A stretch of 41,106 nucleotides of DNA, taken from contig JABYQR010000383.1 of assembly GCA_022592445.1 (NCBI GenBank), positions 1 to 41,106 of the forward strand, given 5' to 3'. The translations under genes and the position numbers were made by a program. Numbering within the stretch: position 1 is the stretch's first letter; every line of letters begins with the position of its first letter. This stretch comes from Cytidiella melzeri (lineage: Eukaryota; Basidiomycota; Agaricomycetes; Polyporales; Irpicaceae). This document shows, piece after piece, positions 30,834 to 40,908 of the stretch. The notes beneath the pieces are model-generated. The model had not been told where the DNA came from and made no database searches. It saw nothing but the letters and a program-made list of their open reading frames with translations.

Positions 30834-31840
30834 AGCGCTGATAAGCCCAGATTTTGCTGCGTGCGTAACGAGGCACAAGACGGCTCAAACATTCACCAGA
30901 GGGCCTTCTACAAGGCATCACGATGACACAGAGACGGGGCTTGACGTGACAGACAGGGACACAATGTGGATATTGACGAGGAGGTGGTGGCAGGCGTGTA
31001 GCACAGTGCTCTCACCAGCTATCAGACTTTATACAAGTATGTAGCCCAGTAAAGACCAAGAGGTCAAGATGGGGGGCTAGAAGCGTACATGCAGCATCTT
31101 ATATAGACTTCAGGGACCTGCGCACAGACCATGTTGAGGGCAGGCTTTGCAAGAAGCCGTGTGAACGAAGAACAAAAGAACTACCTAAAGGAGAACAATA
31201 GCTATTGTCTAGACCTTGCCAAGAACTCTACTCGTGAGAGAATCTATCTAAAAGGAGACCAACTATTGTATTCCATTCCCACACCTGTGAGAACATCCTT
31301 CCATAAAGAGAACAATAGGGAAAGAACAATAAGGAGCCCATGTGAACGGTATCTATGACGTCAAACCCTAGCTATGGGCTGAGCCATGTGTTTGTAGCCA
31401 TGTGGTCTTACTTAAGCTAAGTCACATGCCAGTGTGACGTAGTAGCAAGTAATGTGACCGTGTGGAGCATCTAAGCCACGTGATACGGGCGCTTAATAGA
31501 CGTGAAAAGGGAGTTTATGCAGAGAAGATTGCAACTGAGCTGCAGCCCGGAGTTTTACAGATAAAAACAAGAGGTAAATTGCAAAAATTAAGCGCTAGTT
31601 GGGCCATCCACGACACACGAGGGCAAGAGGCCATACAAGTACCGGTGCAAGAGACGAGGGTGTCCTCGCAAGCCACTCAAACAGTGGCTTCTCGCGCCTG
31701 CCCTGCACTTGGGTCCTACATGCGGCAAACACCTGACGCGGCAGCAGTCGTTTATTCCCAGTGGACAGACAAAGGTGTTCCGATCACACTGGCAGAGTCC
31801 TGCTGGTGCAAGTCCGATCAAGAGCGCCATTTACGCATGA
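30834..31840 (+). pseudogene. Zinc-finger-like coding fragment split by a solo LTR
   Basis: The two flanks of the solo LTR at 30924-31615 form one open reading when the insertion and one CACGA copy are ignored. The left flank ends FTRGPSTRHH. The right flank starts with GKRPYKYRCKRRGC and runs open to TGA at 31838-31840. The F-T-R…S-x-R-H…G-K-R-P-Y-K linker resembles the link between C2H2 zinc fingers, but several Cys/His positions are missing, so the fragment is already degraded. It might be a host transcription-factor relic or part of another mobile element. The open frame that runs out of the LTR into this region (31462-32214) is in another frame and is probably fortuitous. Confidence 0.35.
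30924..31615 (+). mobile_element. Solo LTR, family B, copy 2 (692 bp)
   Basis: Starts TGACACAG and ends CGACA, flanked by CACGA at 30919-30923 and 31616-31620. It aligns with 4294-5051 from end to end except for the 68-bp duplication there, and is nearly identical over its 3' 500 bp. Confidence 0.9.
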
Positions 31841-32325
31841 AGCCACACCAACCACCTTCGCGCGACGGATGCTCGAGCCCGGCGCTTCAGCTTGCGAGTG
31901 CCCGCAAATTTGCCTCCGTGTTTCTGTCACTCCTGAAGAGCACTGCTCGTTGCCCGCGAAGGGCCGTCGTATTGGATATACGGAACTTGGATGAGCTAAA
32001 AAGGGCACTGCACTCAGATTTGGCCGACTGTTGCCAGAGGAAACCTCTTTGCAACATGCCTAGCCCAAGTTCTCTCGTGTGGTGTTGCATTGCCTCGAGT
32101 GATGGTATAGAAAAATTTCTAGTCATTTTGTTTCAGGCATTAGCTATTCAAACTACGAACTTTGTACTACAAGTAGCTCAGAATACGCCCCCCCCCCCCC
32201 CGGTTACTACCTAAAAACCTTCCCACTTCTCGTTTGCACTCGCTTGCTCGCGTCCGAGGCTAGCGTCACTGCGTCCTCGTATATCTCAACCATCCTAACC
32301 AACTCCTAAAAACATCGTCTCATTT
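31841..32325. other. Stretch without gene; 14-base C run
   Basis: No recognisable coding sequence. C homopolymer at 32188-32201. A pyrimidine-rich, promoter-like stretch (32215-32325) precedes the next open frame. Confidence 0.4.
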
Positions 32326-32850
32326 ATGCCAGCATCAAGCTCAGTGACTGAACCTGCCGTTAACCACCCTTGCTACTACTGTGGTCCACAAGAACCCGCG
32401 CGCTGCCCTGAGAGAGCAGCGGACCTCCCCGCAAACCCACCACGCATTTTCTATAACTCGCCAAACTTGCCCATTACTGTCTCGTTGAGTTCCCCCACAC
32501 CCGAGCCCCAGCAAGACAACAAGTCCAAACTCGAGTCCTACCAAGACTCAGAGATAGACTACAATGACCTGCCGCGCCACACTATTGCTCGTCACCACGA
32601 GCAAATCAGGTTGATACCGCTTCCGTTTGAACTATACGAGGACCGCAACAACTTCCACATCCAAAACACCCCGGGCCCAGCCCTGCTGCCACAGCCTTGC
32701 AAGAACTGCAAGCCTCGTGTCTACGCTATTGTTACGAACGGTCTTCACACCCTATTATTTTCCTTTACTTCTTCGATTACCTTGATAACCAGTTATCTTC
32801 TTTACAATTGCCTGGACGATCCAACTCGTCTCTCCTCCATCATTCCCTGA
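32326..32850 (+). CDS. Hypothetical open frame, 174 aa
   Basis: Opens at ATG 32326 after a C/T-rich stretch. The N-terminus has C-x2-C (HPCYYCGPQ). Pro/Ser-rich sequence follows (about 45-75), an acidic Tyr/Asp segment, then a second C-x2-C (QPCKNCKPRVYAIV, near residue 126). The final 40 residues are hydrophobic and Ser/Thr-rich. Composition up to residue ~135 looks coding; after that it looks like read-through into AT-rich sequence, so the true frame may splice or be truncated. No family is recognised. Confidence 0.3.
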   Translation: MPASSSVTEPAVNHPCYYCGPQEPARCPERAADLPANPPRIFYNSPNLPITVSLSSPTPEPQQDNKSKLESYQDSEIDYNDLPRHTIARHHEQIRLIPLPFELYEDRNNFHIQNTPGPALLPQPCKNCKPRVYAIVTNGLHTLLFSFTSSITLITSYLLYNCLDDPTRLSSIIP

Positions 32851-33429
32851 TCCACATCGCCTCCGTTCAACACGGACTATTATGTTACCAGTTGCTTTCT
32901 GATGTCCATTCAAATCTCGGACCTAACTCCGATTGGTTACCATTGCCTTGGTGCAATCCTCGGCCTTTCCATACCTCCGTTACCACTCCATCGGGTCCAA
33001 CCCCGTCTATCCCCTGTTTCGGATCCAACTCCGTCTATCCCCTGTTTCGGGTTCAACCCCTTCTCTATTGATTCCTGCCTCATGTTTCACCTTTCTATTG
33101 TTCCTTGTTTCCGCACCTTGACGGTCTTTTCTCTCATTGGCTTTCCAGAGTAGTGGCTGTTCTCTGTGCATTGTTCCTCCTTTCTGTTTCTCCGATTTGT
33201 TACCACTACCTCGGACTGGTCCAAAAGTAGTTAGGTCAACATGTATAAATAGCCATCAAACATGGGGCTAGAACCTCAGTCTATCCACTTTGTATCAATA
33301 TTCCTTCTATCGAACCATCATCTGTCTGCAACTGTGTTTGACAGCGACCACGCGGCCTAGACCATCATCAGACCTTGGGTGTAGCTGCACCAAGGGGTTT
33401 TGACCTGACAACTAGTCCCTTGACGATAG
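32851..33429 (+). other. C/T-rich non-coding stretch with TATA-like site
   Basis: Contains the 28-bp repeats (32993-33048) and TATAAATA at 33244-33251. A stretch resembling an LTR end (…CTGTGTTTGACA, near 33342) follows. It could be a lone LTR of a family with no second copy here. Nothing firm is seen. Confidence 0.3.
32993..33048 (+). repeat. 28-bp tandem repeat, two copies
   Basis: GG(G/A)TCCAAC(C/T)CCGTCTAT... occurs at 32993 and 33021, with a partial third copy to 33060. Confidence 0.8.
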
Positions 33430-33903
33430 TCGGTCTTAACAGCTATTGATCCACACCTTTACTGCGACCTGAGCACCCGCTCCTACAACCGCCCATACGA
33501 CCCCAAGTGCGAGACCAACGTCATCAAGATACTACTGCCCCACGTCGCGCATCTCGTCGTTCGCGTGTGCGCTACCCACCCTGGCACGTTTGCTGTGATC
33601 TGCCAACACGGAGGGTCCGAGTACGTTGCGGGAAGGATTCCTGTTCCTGATCAGTGGGTGTCTCTGAGAAAGAAGAGTTTTGTTGCGTTGCGTTATATAC
33701 AGCGTTCTTTATTGAGTTACTGTGTCGCGTTCTTTCTTTCACTGCGTCGCGTTTATTTGAGCTTTACTTTTGTAGCGTCCGCGTTTACTGCGTTCCTTTC
33801 TCATCTTGCGCCCGCGTTCGGATTTGTGTCTTTTGGCTATCTCCTCGTGTTACGCGAAGCTCATTCACTCTGTTTCAGCGCATTGATGCTTTTTCAGATG
33901 TGA
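33430..33903 (+). pseudogene. Coding-like fragment of unknown origin
   Basis: Open for 157 codons after a TAG at 33427, with no ATG at its start. The first 80 codons have a strong C/G third-position bias, unlike the surroundings, and look protein-like (NRPYDPKCETNVIKILLP, then GTFAVICQHGGSEYVAGRIP). After about 33670 it becomes hydrophobic and Ser/Phe-rich, probably non-coding read-through. No family is recognised; perhaps a captured or truncated exon. Confidence 0.25.
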
Positions 33904-34130
33904 CCTTTTTGTCCCCCAAACTGTGGGAATTTGATGGGGTAATACATGCGGTAATCAATTTTGTAACAGTGTGGTGTAATGATTTGATGGTGTTTCATTT
34001 GCTTTGTTATTCACTCTACAAATGCATGTGATGAGCTGAATCTCCCATCAAAAATCTGTTTTTGTTTTTTGTATTGAACACATGTACATGTATAGACACA
34101 AATTTTACATCATCAGATAGTCCTTCCCTT
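33877..34130 (+). mobile_element. Diverged Helitron-like fragment, sense strand
   Basis: Matches the Hel 5' region in order: TTTTTCAGATGTG, TTTTTGTCCCCCAAA, GTGGGAATTTGATGG. Then it drifts. It lacks both ends and is an old copy. Confidence 0.5.
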
Positions 34131-34438
34131 CAGCAACACACAGACATAAAAATCTTTTTGGATGAACCCAATTTTGGGGATATACAGTCAATATACTGAT
34201 AAAAGTTGCTCAGACTCCGTTTGGAACCCCACTGATCTTTTTCTTGTAGGTTATCACATGATTTGTGGCTATCCAGTTTGTACCAATCACATAGTTTGCA
34301 AGCGGCTGCCGCCGCATCGGGCCGATTTCCCCTCTCACTGACGGCAAAACCTGTAATGGTCAGTGGGTGACGCGCTGCCAACTTTACCCCAGAGTTAAAC
34401 CTGATTTAGAGAATTCGGACCTTCCAAATGTTCCAACC
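34131..34438. other. Stretch without recognisable feature
   Basis: No gene or repeat seen. It is the left flank of the inverted arm that starts at 34439. Confidence 0.4.
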
Positions 34439-35001
34439 TGTTACAATCCGGCCGAACCACCCAACTTCATGTGACCTCCACACCCAAACACCGTGCTGCA
34501 TACTCCGCATCTCCGCACCGACGTCATCATGACCCTTATCATCTGTTTCCTTTACATCATGCTGTGTTACAGTTCTCTTATCTCTCCACAAGAATGTGCA
34601 ATTCCCTTTGTTCCGCTTTCGTCTACTACTGTCGGACTTAGAATCATTGTAGTATACATACAAGACCCAACTGTAGTAAATAGGCAATTTGAACATCGAA
34701 TAAGACTTCCCTTCTTATCCTCTCTTCGTCTGCATTTTACTTCACTAGCTGAAGTCGTCTAAGTTGTTGTTGTCCGACATCTTCTCGCTGTCTCCGGTGT
34801 TCTGATCACCACACCTCCGCAGGTCTGCATTTTGATTGAGCCTTGCTCTCGAACCTTTGATCCTACTAAGTCCAAACAAGCGGCGCAACTTAACTAGTTG
34901 AAGCCAAGACTCATTCTGATTACCCTCGTTCACTCCACTGTTTCCGCATCTCTGCAAACTCCGCAGCTCCGTGTTCCTTCCTACTTTGTCCTGCTTTTAA
35001 C
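34439..35001 (+). repeat. gypsy-3 left terminal arm (LTR plus leader)
   Basis: Starts TGTTACAATCCGG, an LTR-like beginning, and extends to the ATG at 35002. It is the reverse complement of 39855-40434 at roughly 90% identity by eye; the first 330 bp are the best conserved. Similarity runs right up to both start codons (…TTTTAAC-ATG and …TCTTAAC-ATG). It presumably contains the promoter. No direct-repeat copy of it is found on the right side. Confidence 0.8.
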
Positions 35002-35750
35002 ATGAGCATTGAACGCACCTGCCGCATTGCAAACAACCTCTGTTTGTTCTGCGGTCTACCCGGACATTGCGCAAGCAAATGCCGCAAGGCCGCAAAAGCT
35101 TGTGCCGCCCAGTTGGCAGCACAGACCCCAGCGCCGAATGCTGCAGCCAGGTCGGGAAATGTCTGAGCAGCCCTCAGTCCTCCGCACAAGTTGAGGGCTG
35201 CACTGACCCTGCCCGTGCACCCAAGGAGGGATATCTCAATGCTTCCAGTCTTTCTTCGGACACTTTGTACATTTTTGTATCTTGTGATTCAATTTCTGAT
35301 CCTCTGCAAGCTCTGATTGATAGCGGCTCCTCCCACTGCTTCATGGACATTGATATTGCAAAGAAGTACTCTCTCCCTCTCGTCTCCATCCCCGCAATTC
35401 CGCTCCGCTTGTTGACAGTTTCTGATTCAATTTATGATAATACTACCACTCCGCTTCCCTTCGGGTAAAATCTGTATGACACCTTTCTACATAACAAATC
35501 TTGACAAATCCGCTTCTATTGTTTTGGGATACAACTGGCTCCCCCACCCGTTGGTGTGACTGGGCTAAGGGTCATATAACCTTCCAAAGACAAAGAAGAA
35601 ACTCTGATCCGGAGTTCCTCTGCAGCAGACAATTCAGATGAGTCCTCCGACGCAGACACTCCCGCATCTCATGCTTCAGAAGTCCCTCTGGTATCCTTTA
35701 TAGGTGCTGCCGCGTATATACGCGCATGCAAACTGCCAGGCTCTGTTCAG
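35002..35750 (+). pseudogene. gypsy-3 nucleocapsid knuckle and protease, capsid missing
   Basis: The start codon at 35002 is followed after only about a dozen residues by a CCHC knuckle (CLFCGLPGHCASKC, near 35038-35080). Normally a capsid of several hundred residues would come first. After a frame change near 35160 the protease appears (ALIDSGSSHCFMDIDIAKKY, about 35310-35370), then a GYNWL segment near 35528 in yet another frame. At least three frame changes separate this from the RT. The gene could not produce a particle-forming Gag. Either a deletion joined leader to nucleocapsid, or capsid is supplied in trans. Confidence 0.75.
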
Positions 35751-37070
35751 ATGCGTCTCTCGCTGTGCGCCGCGCAGAATCATTCCTCCGAACCAAATCC
35801 AGACATCTCCACTCTTCCATCCAATTATCATGAATTTGCGGATGTGTTTTCTAAGACCAAGGCTGACATCCTAGCCCCCCATCGTCCCTACAACATGTTA
35901 ATCAATTTAGAGGACAACAAACCTCTACCCCCGAGCCCCATGTATCCGCTCTCCGCAGTCGAGAAAAAGGCTCTCCGCGAGTTCCTTGACGAAAATGTCA
36001 ACTCCAGATTTTTCCAACAATCTACTTCTCCGCATGGTGCTCCAATTCTTTCCGTCAAAAAGAATGATGGAACTCTTCAACTCTGCGTCGACTATCGAGC
36101 ACTTAACCGTATCACCAAGAAGGATCACTATCCACTACCATTCATTTCCAACCTTCTGAACAGTCCGGGCAAGGCCCGGCTCTATACAAAAATTGATCTC
36201 CGCCATGCCTATCATCTTGTCCGCATCGCCAAAGGCAATGAGTGGAAAACAACCTTTCGCACCCGTTATGGTTCGTTTGAGTGGCTTATAATGCCATTTG
36301 GACTTTCCAATGCACCCGCAGCTTTCCAATGTTTCATGAACAACATTTTCCAGGACCTCCTCGATGTCAATGTCATTGTCTACTTAGATGATATTCTTAT
36401 CTTCTCTAATGATATACAGTCCCACAAGAAGCACGTCAAGGAAGTCCTATGCTGCCTCTGCAAACATGGGCTTTATGCTCGTGCTGATAAATGCGAATAT
36501 CACAAAGACACGGTAGAATACTTGGGCTTTATCCTTTCCCCCGAGGGCCTCCACATGTCCTCAGATAAGGTCCAAACCATCCTAGACTGGCCAACTCCGC
36601 GTAAGGTCAAGGATGTCCAATCTTTCCTTGGGTTCGCCAATTTCTATCATTGTTTTATTCCACACTACTTGGACATCACTGTTCCTCTTACCAGACTCAC
36701 GCGCAAGTCCGCGACTTGGGCATGGACAGAACAGTGCCAGACTGCATTTAACACTCTCAAAAAAGCCTTCACCACCACTTCGGTTCTGGTCCAATGGAGC
36801 CCAGTGCTACAATCATTGTGGAAACCGACGCCTCGGACTACACTCTTGGCGCCATACTCTCTATCATCTCCAACAGGAAGATTCATCCGGTTGCATTTCA
36901 TTCCCGCACCCGAACTCAACTACGATGTGCACAACAAGGAACTACTAGCGATTCATGAAGCCTTCCGGACTTGGCGTCATTACCTGGAGGGTACTCCATC
37001 TCCAATAGACGTGATCACCAACCACAAGAACCTGGAGTATTTTTTGACTACAAAACTCCTCACCCGATGA
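35751..37070 (+). pseudogene. gypsy-3 reverse transcriptase and RNase H, nearly intact
   Basis: Frame of 439 codons. RT fingers and palm run from about 35900, with the PHGAPILSVKKNDGTLQ segment. The catalytic Y-L-D-D is intact near 36385 (VIVYLDDILIF). The connection (VQSFLGFANFYHCFIPHY) follows. In RNase H the segment VETDASDYTLGAI (about 36820-36860) lies out of frame between two compensating shifts, so its first Asp is lost from the continuous reading. The frame ends at TGA 37068-37070 where the family normally has Arg-Arg-Gln, a likely CGA-to-TGA transition. The next frame continues in register. Confidence 0.88.
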
Positions 37071-38757
37071 CAGGCTCGTTGGTCCGAATTCTTATCCAGT
37101 TTTAATCTTGTAATCCGCTTCAGACATGGGAAACTCGGAACCAAGCCGGAAGCATTAACTGGACGATGGGACGTCTATCCTAAAGAGGGAGGTAGTGGCT
37201 ATGCCAGTGTAAACCTGCATAACTGCAAACCTATCTTCTCCTCCAAACACCTCATTGCCTTGATCCGCGCATCTGCACTCATGGAACCAACGCTCCGCAG
37301 TGTTAATATCTTCGACTCCAAAGAACTCTACAAGGATATCCTCCCATCCCCACCCTCAGACACGTATGCTCAACAACTCCGTTCAAAACCTCTTTCTCCG
37401 AGGTGGGTTGACAATCTGCAAGGATTGTTACTCCATGACGGCAAGATATATGTCCCGGACGTTGCTGGCCTCCGCCTCCGTGTCCACAGACACGACCACC
37501 TCTTATCGGGTCACTACGGGGTTAGTAAGACACTAGCCCTGGTCCGAAGAGAGTTCTCATGGCCAAAACTCCGAACCTTTGTACAAGATTACTGCAAGTC
37601 TTGCACAACTTGTAAACAATCGAAGGCTCCGAGACATAAGCCTTGTGGTACGGTCCAACAACTCCCAGTCCCGACACTCCCTTGGGATTCTATGTCTATG
37701 GATTTCATTGAGCAACTCCCGGACTCTGCAGGCTTCACAGCCATACTCGTTATTGTGGACCACCTCAGCACACAAGGCATATTCATCCCCACCTACAACA
37801 CAATAGACTCTTTGGGTTTGGCCAAACTATTTGTACTTCATGTCTTTTCCAAGCATGGAGTTCCTTCTCACTGCACCAACGACCGGGGCACGGAGTTTGT
37901 GTTGCGGTTCTTCAGAGCCTTAGGACAGGCTTTGGACATGAACCTCCACTTCACTTCCGGTTACCACCCCGAAGCAGATGGTCAGACAGAAAGGACCAAC
38001 CAAACCCTTGAGCAATACCTCCACGCGTACTGCAACTACCAGCAAGACAACTGGTCGGACTTGCTACCTCTTGCAGAGTTCGCCTTCAACAACGTCCCTA
38101 GTGCAACTACTGGCGTTTCCCCCTTCTTCGCAAACAAAGGCTACCATCCCAACATCACCATACACCCCAAATGTAGTCTCGCCTCTGCACGCGCTCATGG
38201 ACTTACACGAATACTTGAAAGAAAGCATGCGCAAAGCCCAACTCCAATACCAAGGTCCCGCCAATACTGCACAAAAAACGCCTCCGCAATGGGACATCGG
38301 AGATTGCGTCTTTGTCAAAGCAAAGTACTTCAACACCACACAACCATCTAAGAAACTTGCCGAGAAGTATCTCGGATCTTTCAAGATTATTGGACGCGTT
38401 GGTCCACAATCCTTCACGCTCAATCTCCCTGATGCAATGCAAGCAGTACATCCAGTCTACCACATCTCTATGTTAGAGTCACACACACCCAGCAAAATCC
38501 CCGACCGAGTCCCATTGCCACCTCCGCCAGTTGAAATCAATGGAGAAATCGAATACAAGATTGCGGAGGTACCAAACTCTAAACTCAATCGCCAATGCCG
38601 CACATGTCCGCTTCTTTACCTAGTCCAATGGCTAGGATACGAGGGAACAGATGAAGAAACTTCATGGGTTCTAGCTACAGAGATGGATGGCGCTCCAGAA
38701 GCCATTGCCGATTTCCATAACCGTTATCCAAAGAAACCCGGTCCTTTACCTTTGTAA
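37071..38757 (+). pseudogene. gypsy-3 integrase with chromodomain
   Basis: Same register as the RT up to about 38170, then one frame change. The HHCC zinc region lies near 37490-37620 (HDHLLSGHYG, then CKSCTTC). The integrase core keeps all three acidic residues: Asp in SMDFIEQLP (about 37700), Asp in NDRGTEF (about 37880), Glu in DGQTERTNQ (about 37985). After the shift, at 38200-38757, come the integrase C-terminal domain (YLGSFKIIGRVGPQSF) and a chromodomain (CPLLYLVQWLGYEGTDEETSW, about 38605-38670). The stop is at 38757, only about 150 bp from the end of the converging antisense ORF. No direct 3' LTR follows. Confidence 0.88.
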
Positions 38758-38903
38758 TTATCTGTTTGTTTCATTATCCTTATGCCATCTCCACATTTCC
38801 GAACTCCTCATATCCGCACACATTCACACTTCCTATCAAAAGTGCAAGGACGACAGTGGAGATCTCATTCATATTGTACAAAAAACAAGAAAAGAAAACT
38901 ACT

Positions 38904-39854
38904 CTAAGTTTCCTTATCTTTCCCTTTTCCCTCTTGCAGCGCACCTTTTGCCTGCGCCACCTCCTTGGCCTCTTTTGCCTCCTGCCGCAATCTCTGCCTT
39001 TCCTTCTTCTGCTCAATCTGAATATCTTCTACTTCCTCCTCCCCTATCATCCTCCGGATGTCATTGCGGAGCACGGTCATGGTATCTCGGATTGCCCTTC
39101 CCTCGATCAGGAGGTCTGACTGTAAGTCTGCAACTTTGCGCAGAGCACCAGTGAACGCCTCAAAGGCGTTGACTGAGCTGAATGCGGAGTCCGACATCTC
39201 CGCATCTGAGGAATCCGACGCAGACTCCGCCGACCTTTCCACCAACTCCATCCTTGCAGGAACCCACATCCCCTCATCCTGATCCCAGATATTATACGTC
39301 CACAATTTTTTGTTCTTCGGTCTTGCTGCCTCCGATCCCTTCCTCTTCCTCGACAAAGTTTTGGACGCCCCAGACGTCGACTTCTTCACCTGGGGCGCTG
39401 TCATCCCAGAAGGCCCGGCCTTCAGCGTTGCCTCCTGAAGTCTTTTTGGAACACCCTCCGCACGAACCTTCCCCACCTCTTTCACCAAGACGTTGCCAAT
39501 CTTGCAAGACCGTTTACCGGTCCTGCAAGCATAACATGTCTTGCCCTTCATCTTTGCATCCAACTCCCAGAAGCACTGGGACTGGGACTTGATGCACGTA
39601 TTGCATCTCACGTCCAACATGCTCCAGTGGACCTTGACGACGGTCTCTCCGCAAATAGCCCTTGTCGTCTTTGTAACAACTTGGGCCTTCTTTTTCTTTG
39701 GGGTCCGCTCCACGTCCTCCATCTCTGCATCCTCCATCTCCACGTCCTCCTCATCCTCATCCTTATCTGGTTCCGAGTCCTCCTCGTCTTTGTCCGTAGG
39801 GACGTATAGCAAGGTTGCAGGACTCGAAGTCTTGCTACGCCAAATTGTGCCCAT
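38904..39854 (-). CDS. Antisense ORF with Zn2Cys6-type cysteine pattern (316 aa)
   Basis: Intact, starting at ATG 39854 exactly where the inverted right arm ends. After a strongly acidic stretch (residues 21-50) and a PKKKK cluster, six cysteines at 84, 87, 94, 107, 110 and 117 follow C-x2-C-x6-C-x12-C-x2-C-x6-C. That is the spacing of fungal binuclear zinc clusters, although the usual Lys/Arg-Pro pattern between them is absent. A second basic cluster (SRKRKGSEAARPKNKK, about 168-183) could be a nuclear signal. The last 75 residues are helical and charged (coiled-coil-like), ending Lys/Glu-rich. It converges on the gypsy-3 pol, and 147 bp separate the two stops. Its product is probably nuclear or nucleic-acid-binding, by inference; it could be a regulator of the element or a captured host gene. 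Confidence 0.7.
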   Translation of the reverse strand: MGTIWRSKTSSPATLLYVPTDKDEEDSEPDKDEDEEDVEMEDAEMEDVERTPKKKKAQVVTKTTRAICGETVVKVHWSMLDVRCNTCIKSQSQCFWELDAKMKGKTCYACRTGKRSCKIGNVLVKEVGKVRAEGVPKRLQEATLKAGPSGMTAPQVKKSTSGASKTLSRKRKGSEAARPKNKKLWTYNIWDQDEGMWVPARMELVERSAESASDSSDAEMSDSAFSSVNAFEAFTGALRKVADLQSDLLIEGRAIRDTMTVLRNDIRRMIGEEEVEDIQIEQKKERQRLRQEAKEAKEVAQAKGALQEGKGKDKET

Positions 39855-40434
39855 GTTAAGAGCAAGACGGGATGGAAGGGACGCGGAGTTGCGGAGTGTG
39901 CGGAGATGCGGAAACAGGGGAGCAAACGAGGGGGATCAGATTGAGTCTTGGCTTCAACTAGTTAAGTTGCGCCGCTCGGAGTTCTCGTGACTCAAATTTG
40001 GACTTAGCAGGATCAAAGGTTCGAGAGCAAGGCTCAATCAAAATGCGGACCTGCGGAGGTGTGGTGATTGGAACACCGGAGACAGCGAGGAGATGTCGGA
40101 CAACAACGAGTAAGACAACTTCAGCTAGTGAAGTCGAATGCAGACGAAGAGAGGATAAGAAGGGAAGTCTTATTCAATGTTCAAATTGCCTATTTACTAC
40201 AGTTGGGTCTTGTATGTATACTACAATGATTCTAAGTCCGACAGGAGTAGACAAAAGCGGAACAAAGGGAATTGCACATTCTTGTGGAGAGATAAGAGAA
40301 CTGTAACACAGCATGATGTAAAGGAAACAGATGATAAGGGTCATGATGACGTTGGTGCGGAGATGCGGCGTATGCGGCGCGGTGTTCAGGTGCGGAGGTC
40401 ACGTGAAGTCGGGTGGTTAGGCCGGATTGTAACA
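39855..40434 (-). repeat. gypsy-3 right terminal arm, inverted copy of the left arm
   Basis: Reverse complement starts TGTTACAATCCGG at 40434 and runs to ATG 39854. It has about 20 extra bases (near 39975-39995) compared with 34439-35001. Long stretches are identical, for example across the AAGACCCAACTGTAG region. No target duplication links 34438 and 40435. Confidence 0.8.
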
Positions 40435-40908
40435 GCTGGTCTAAAACCTATTGCTAGTTTATATTACGTAGATGTCACTCTCTCTACAGCTTCTGAGGGC
40501 CAAAAGGAGGGTTTATTAGGTATGATTTACAGTGGGAGTCTCTTGTGCGGGTAGCATGTGGTACTGTAGAGGTGGGCAGGCATACTTTGTTTACTTAGCT
40601 GCTTCCGAGTCCTCCCTTCTATAATCGTGCAGCGCCATACTGTTCTCCTCCTCACACCCTTCCCAAAACCCCAATCCCTCGCTGTCCCATTGGCGTTGTT
40701 GCTGACATAGTTACGGAATAGCTCTGTTAGGCGGTTGTGGAGAGGGGGTATGAAGTTGTCTCGGTCTAGCACGATGAGGATGGTCTTGGGGACGTTGTTG
40801 GGCTTGGCTCTGAGGATGAGTCGGTCTCTCAGGTTCCCGTGGGTGCCTAGCACTTTAAAGACGTGACACGAGACATGGTTATCCGGCATCCGGATTGAGC
40901 ATCTCGTT
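40435..40908 (-). other. Region with one unrecognised open frame
   Basis: A minus-strand frame (40925 to 40527) contains a protein-like central segment (NVPKTILIVLDRDNFIPPLH, then LTELFRNYVSNNANG). It starts inside the LTR at 40909 and has no ATG of its own in a plausible place. It might be the remnant of a truncated gene. No family can be named. Confidence 0.25.

Noticed and set aside
31462..32214. 250-codon plus-strand open frame
   Set aside because: The first 150 bases lie inside a solo LTR and the rest is out of frame with the zinc-finger-like reading; no conserved motif. Probably fortuitous.
34406..34762. Opposed short frames in the gypsy-3 arms (also at 40177-40554)
   Set aside because: They appear in both arms only because the arms are copies; no coding character and they overlap the presumed promoter.
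34745..34900. tRNA-like words (GGTTCGAGAG on the opposite strand) in the gypsy-3 arms
   Set aside because: B-box-like only; no cloverleaf could be drawn and no matching A box at proper spacing.
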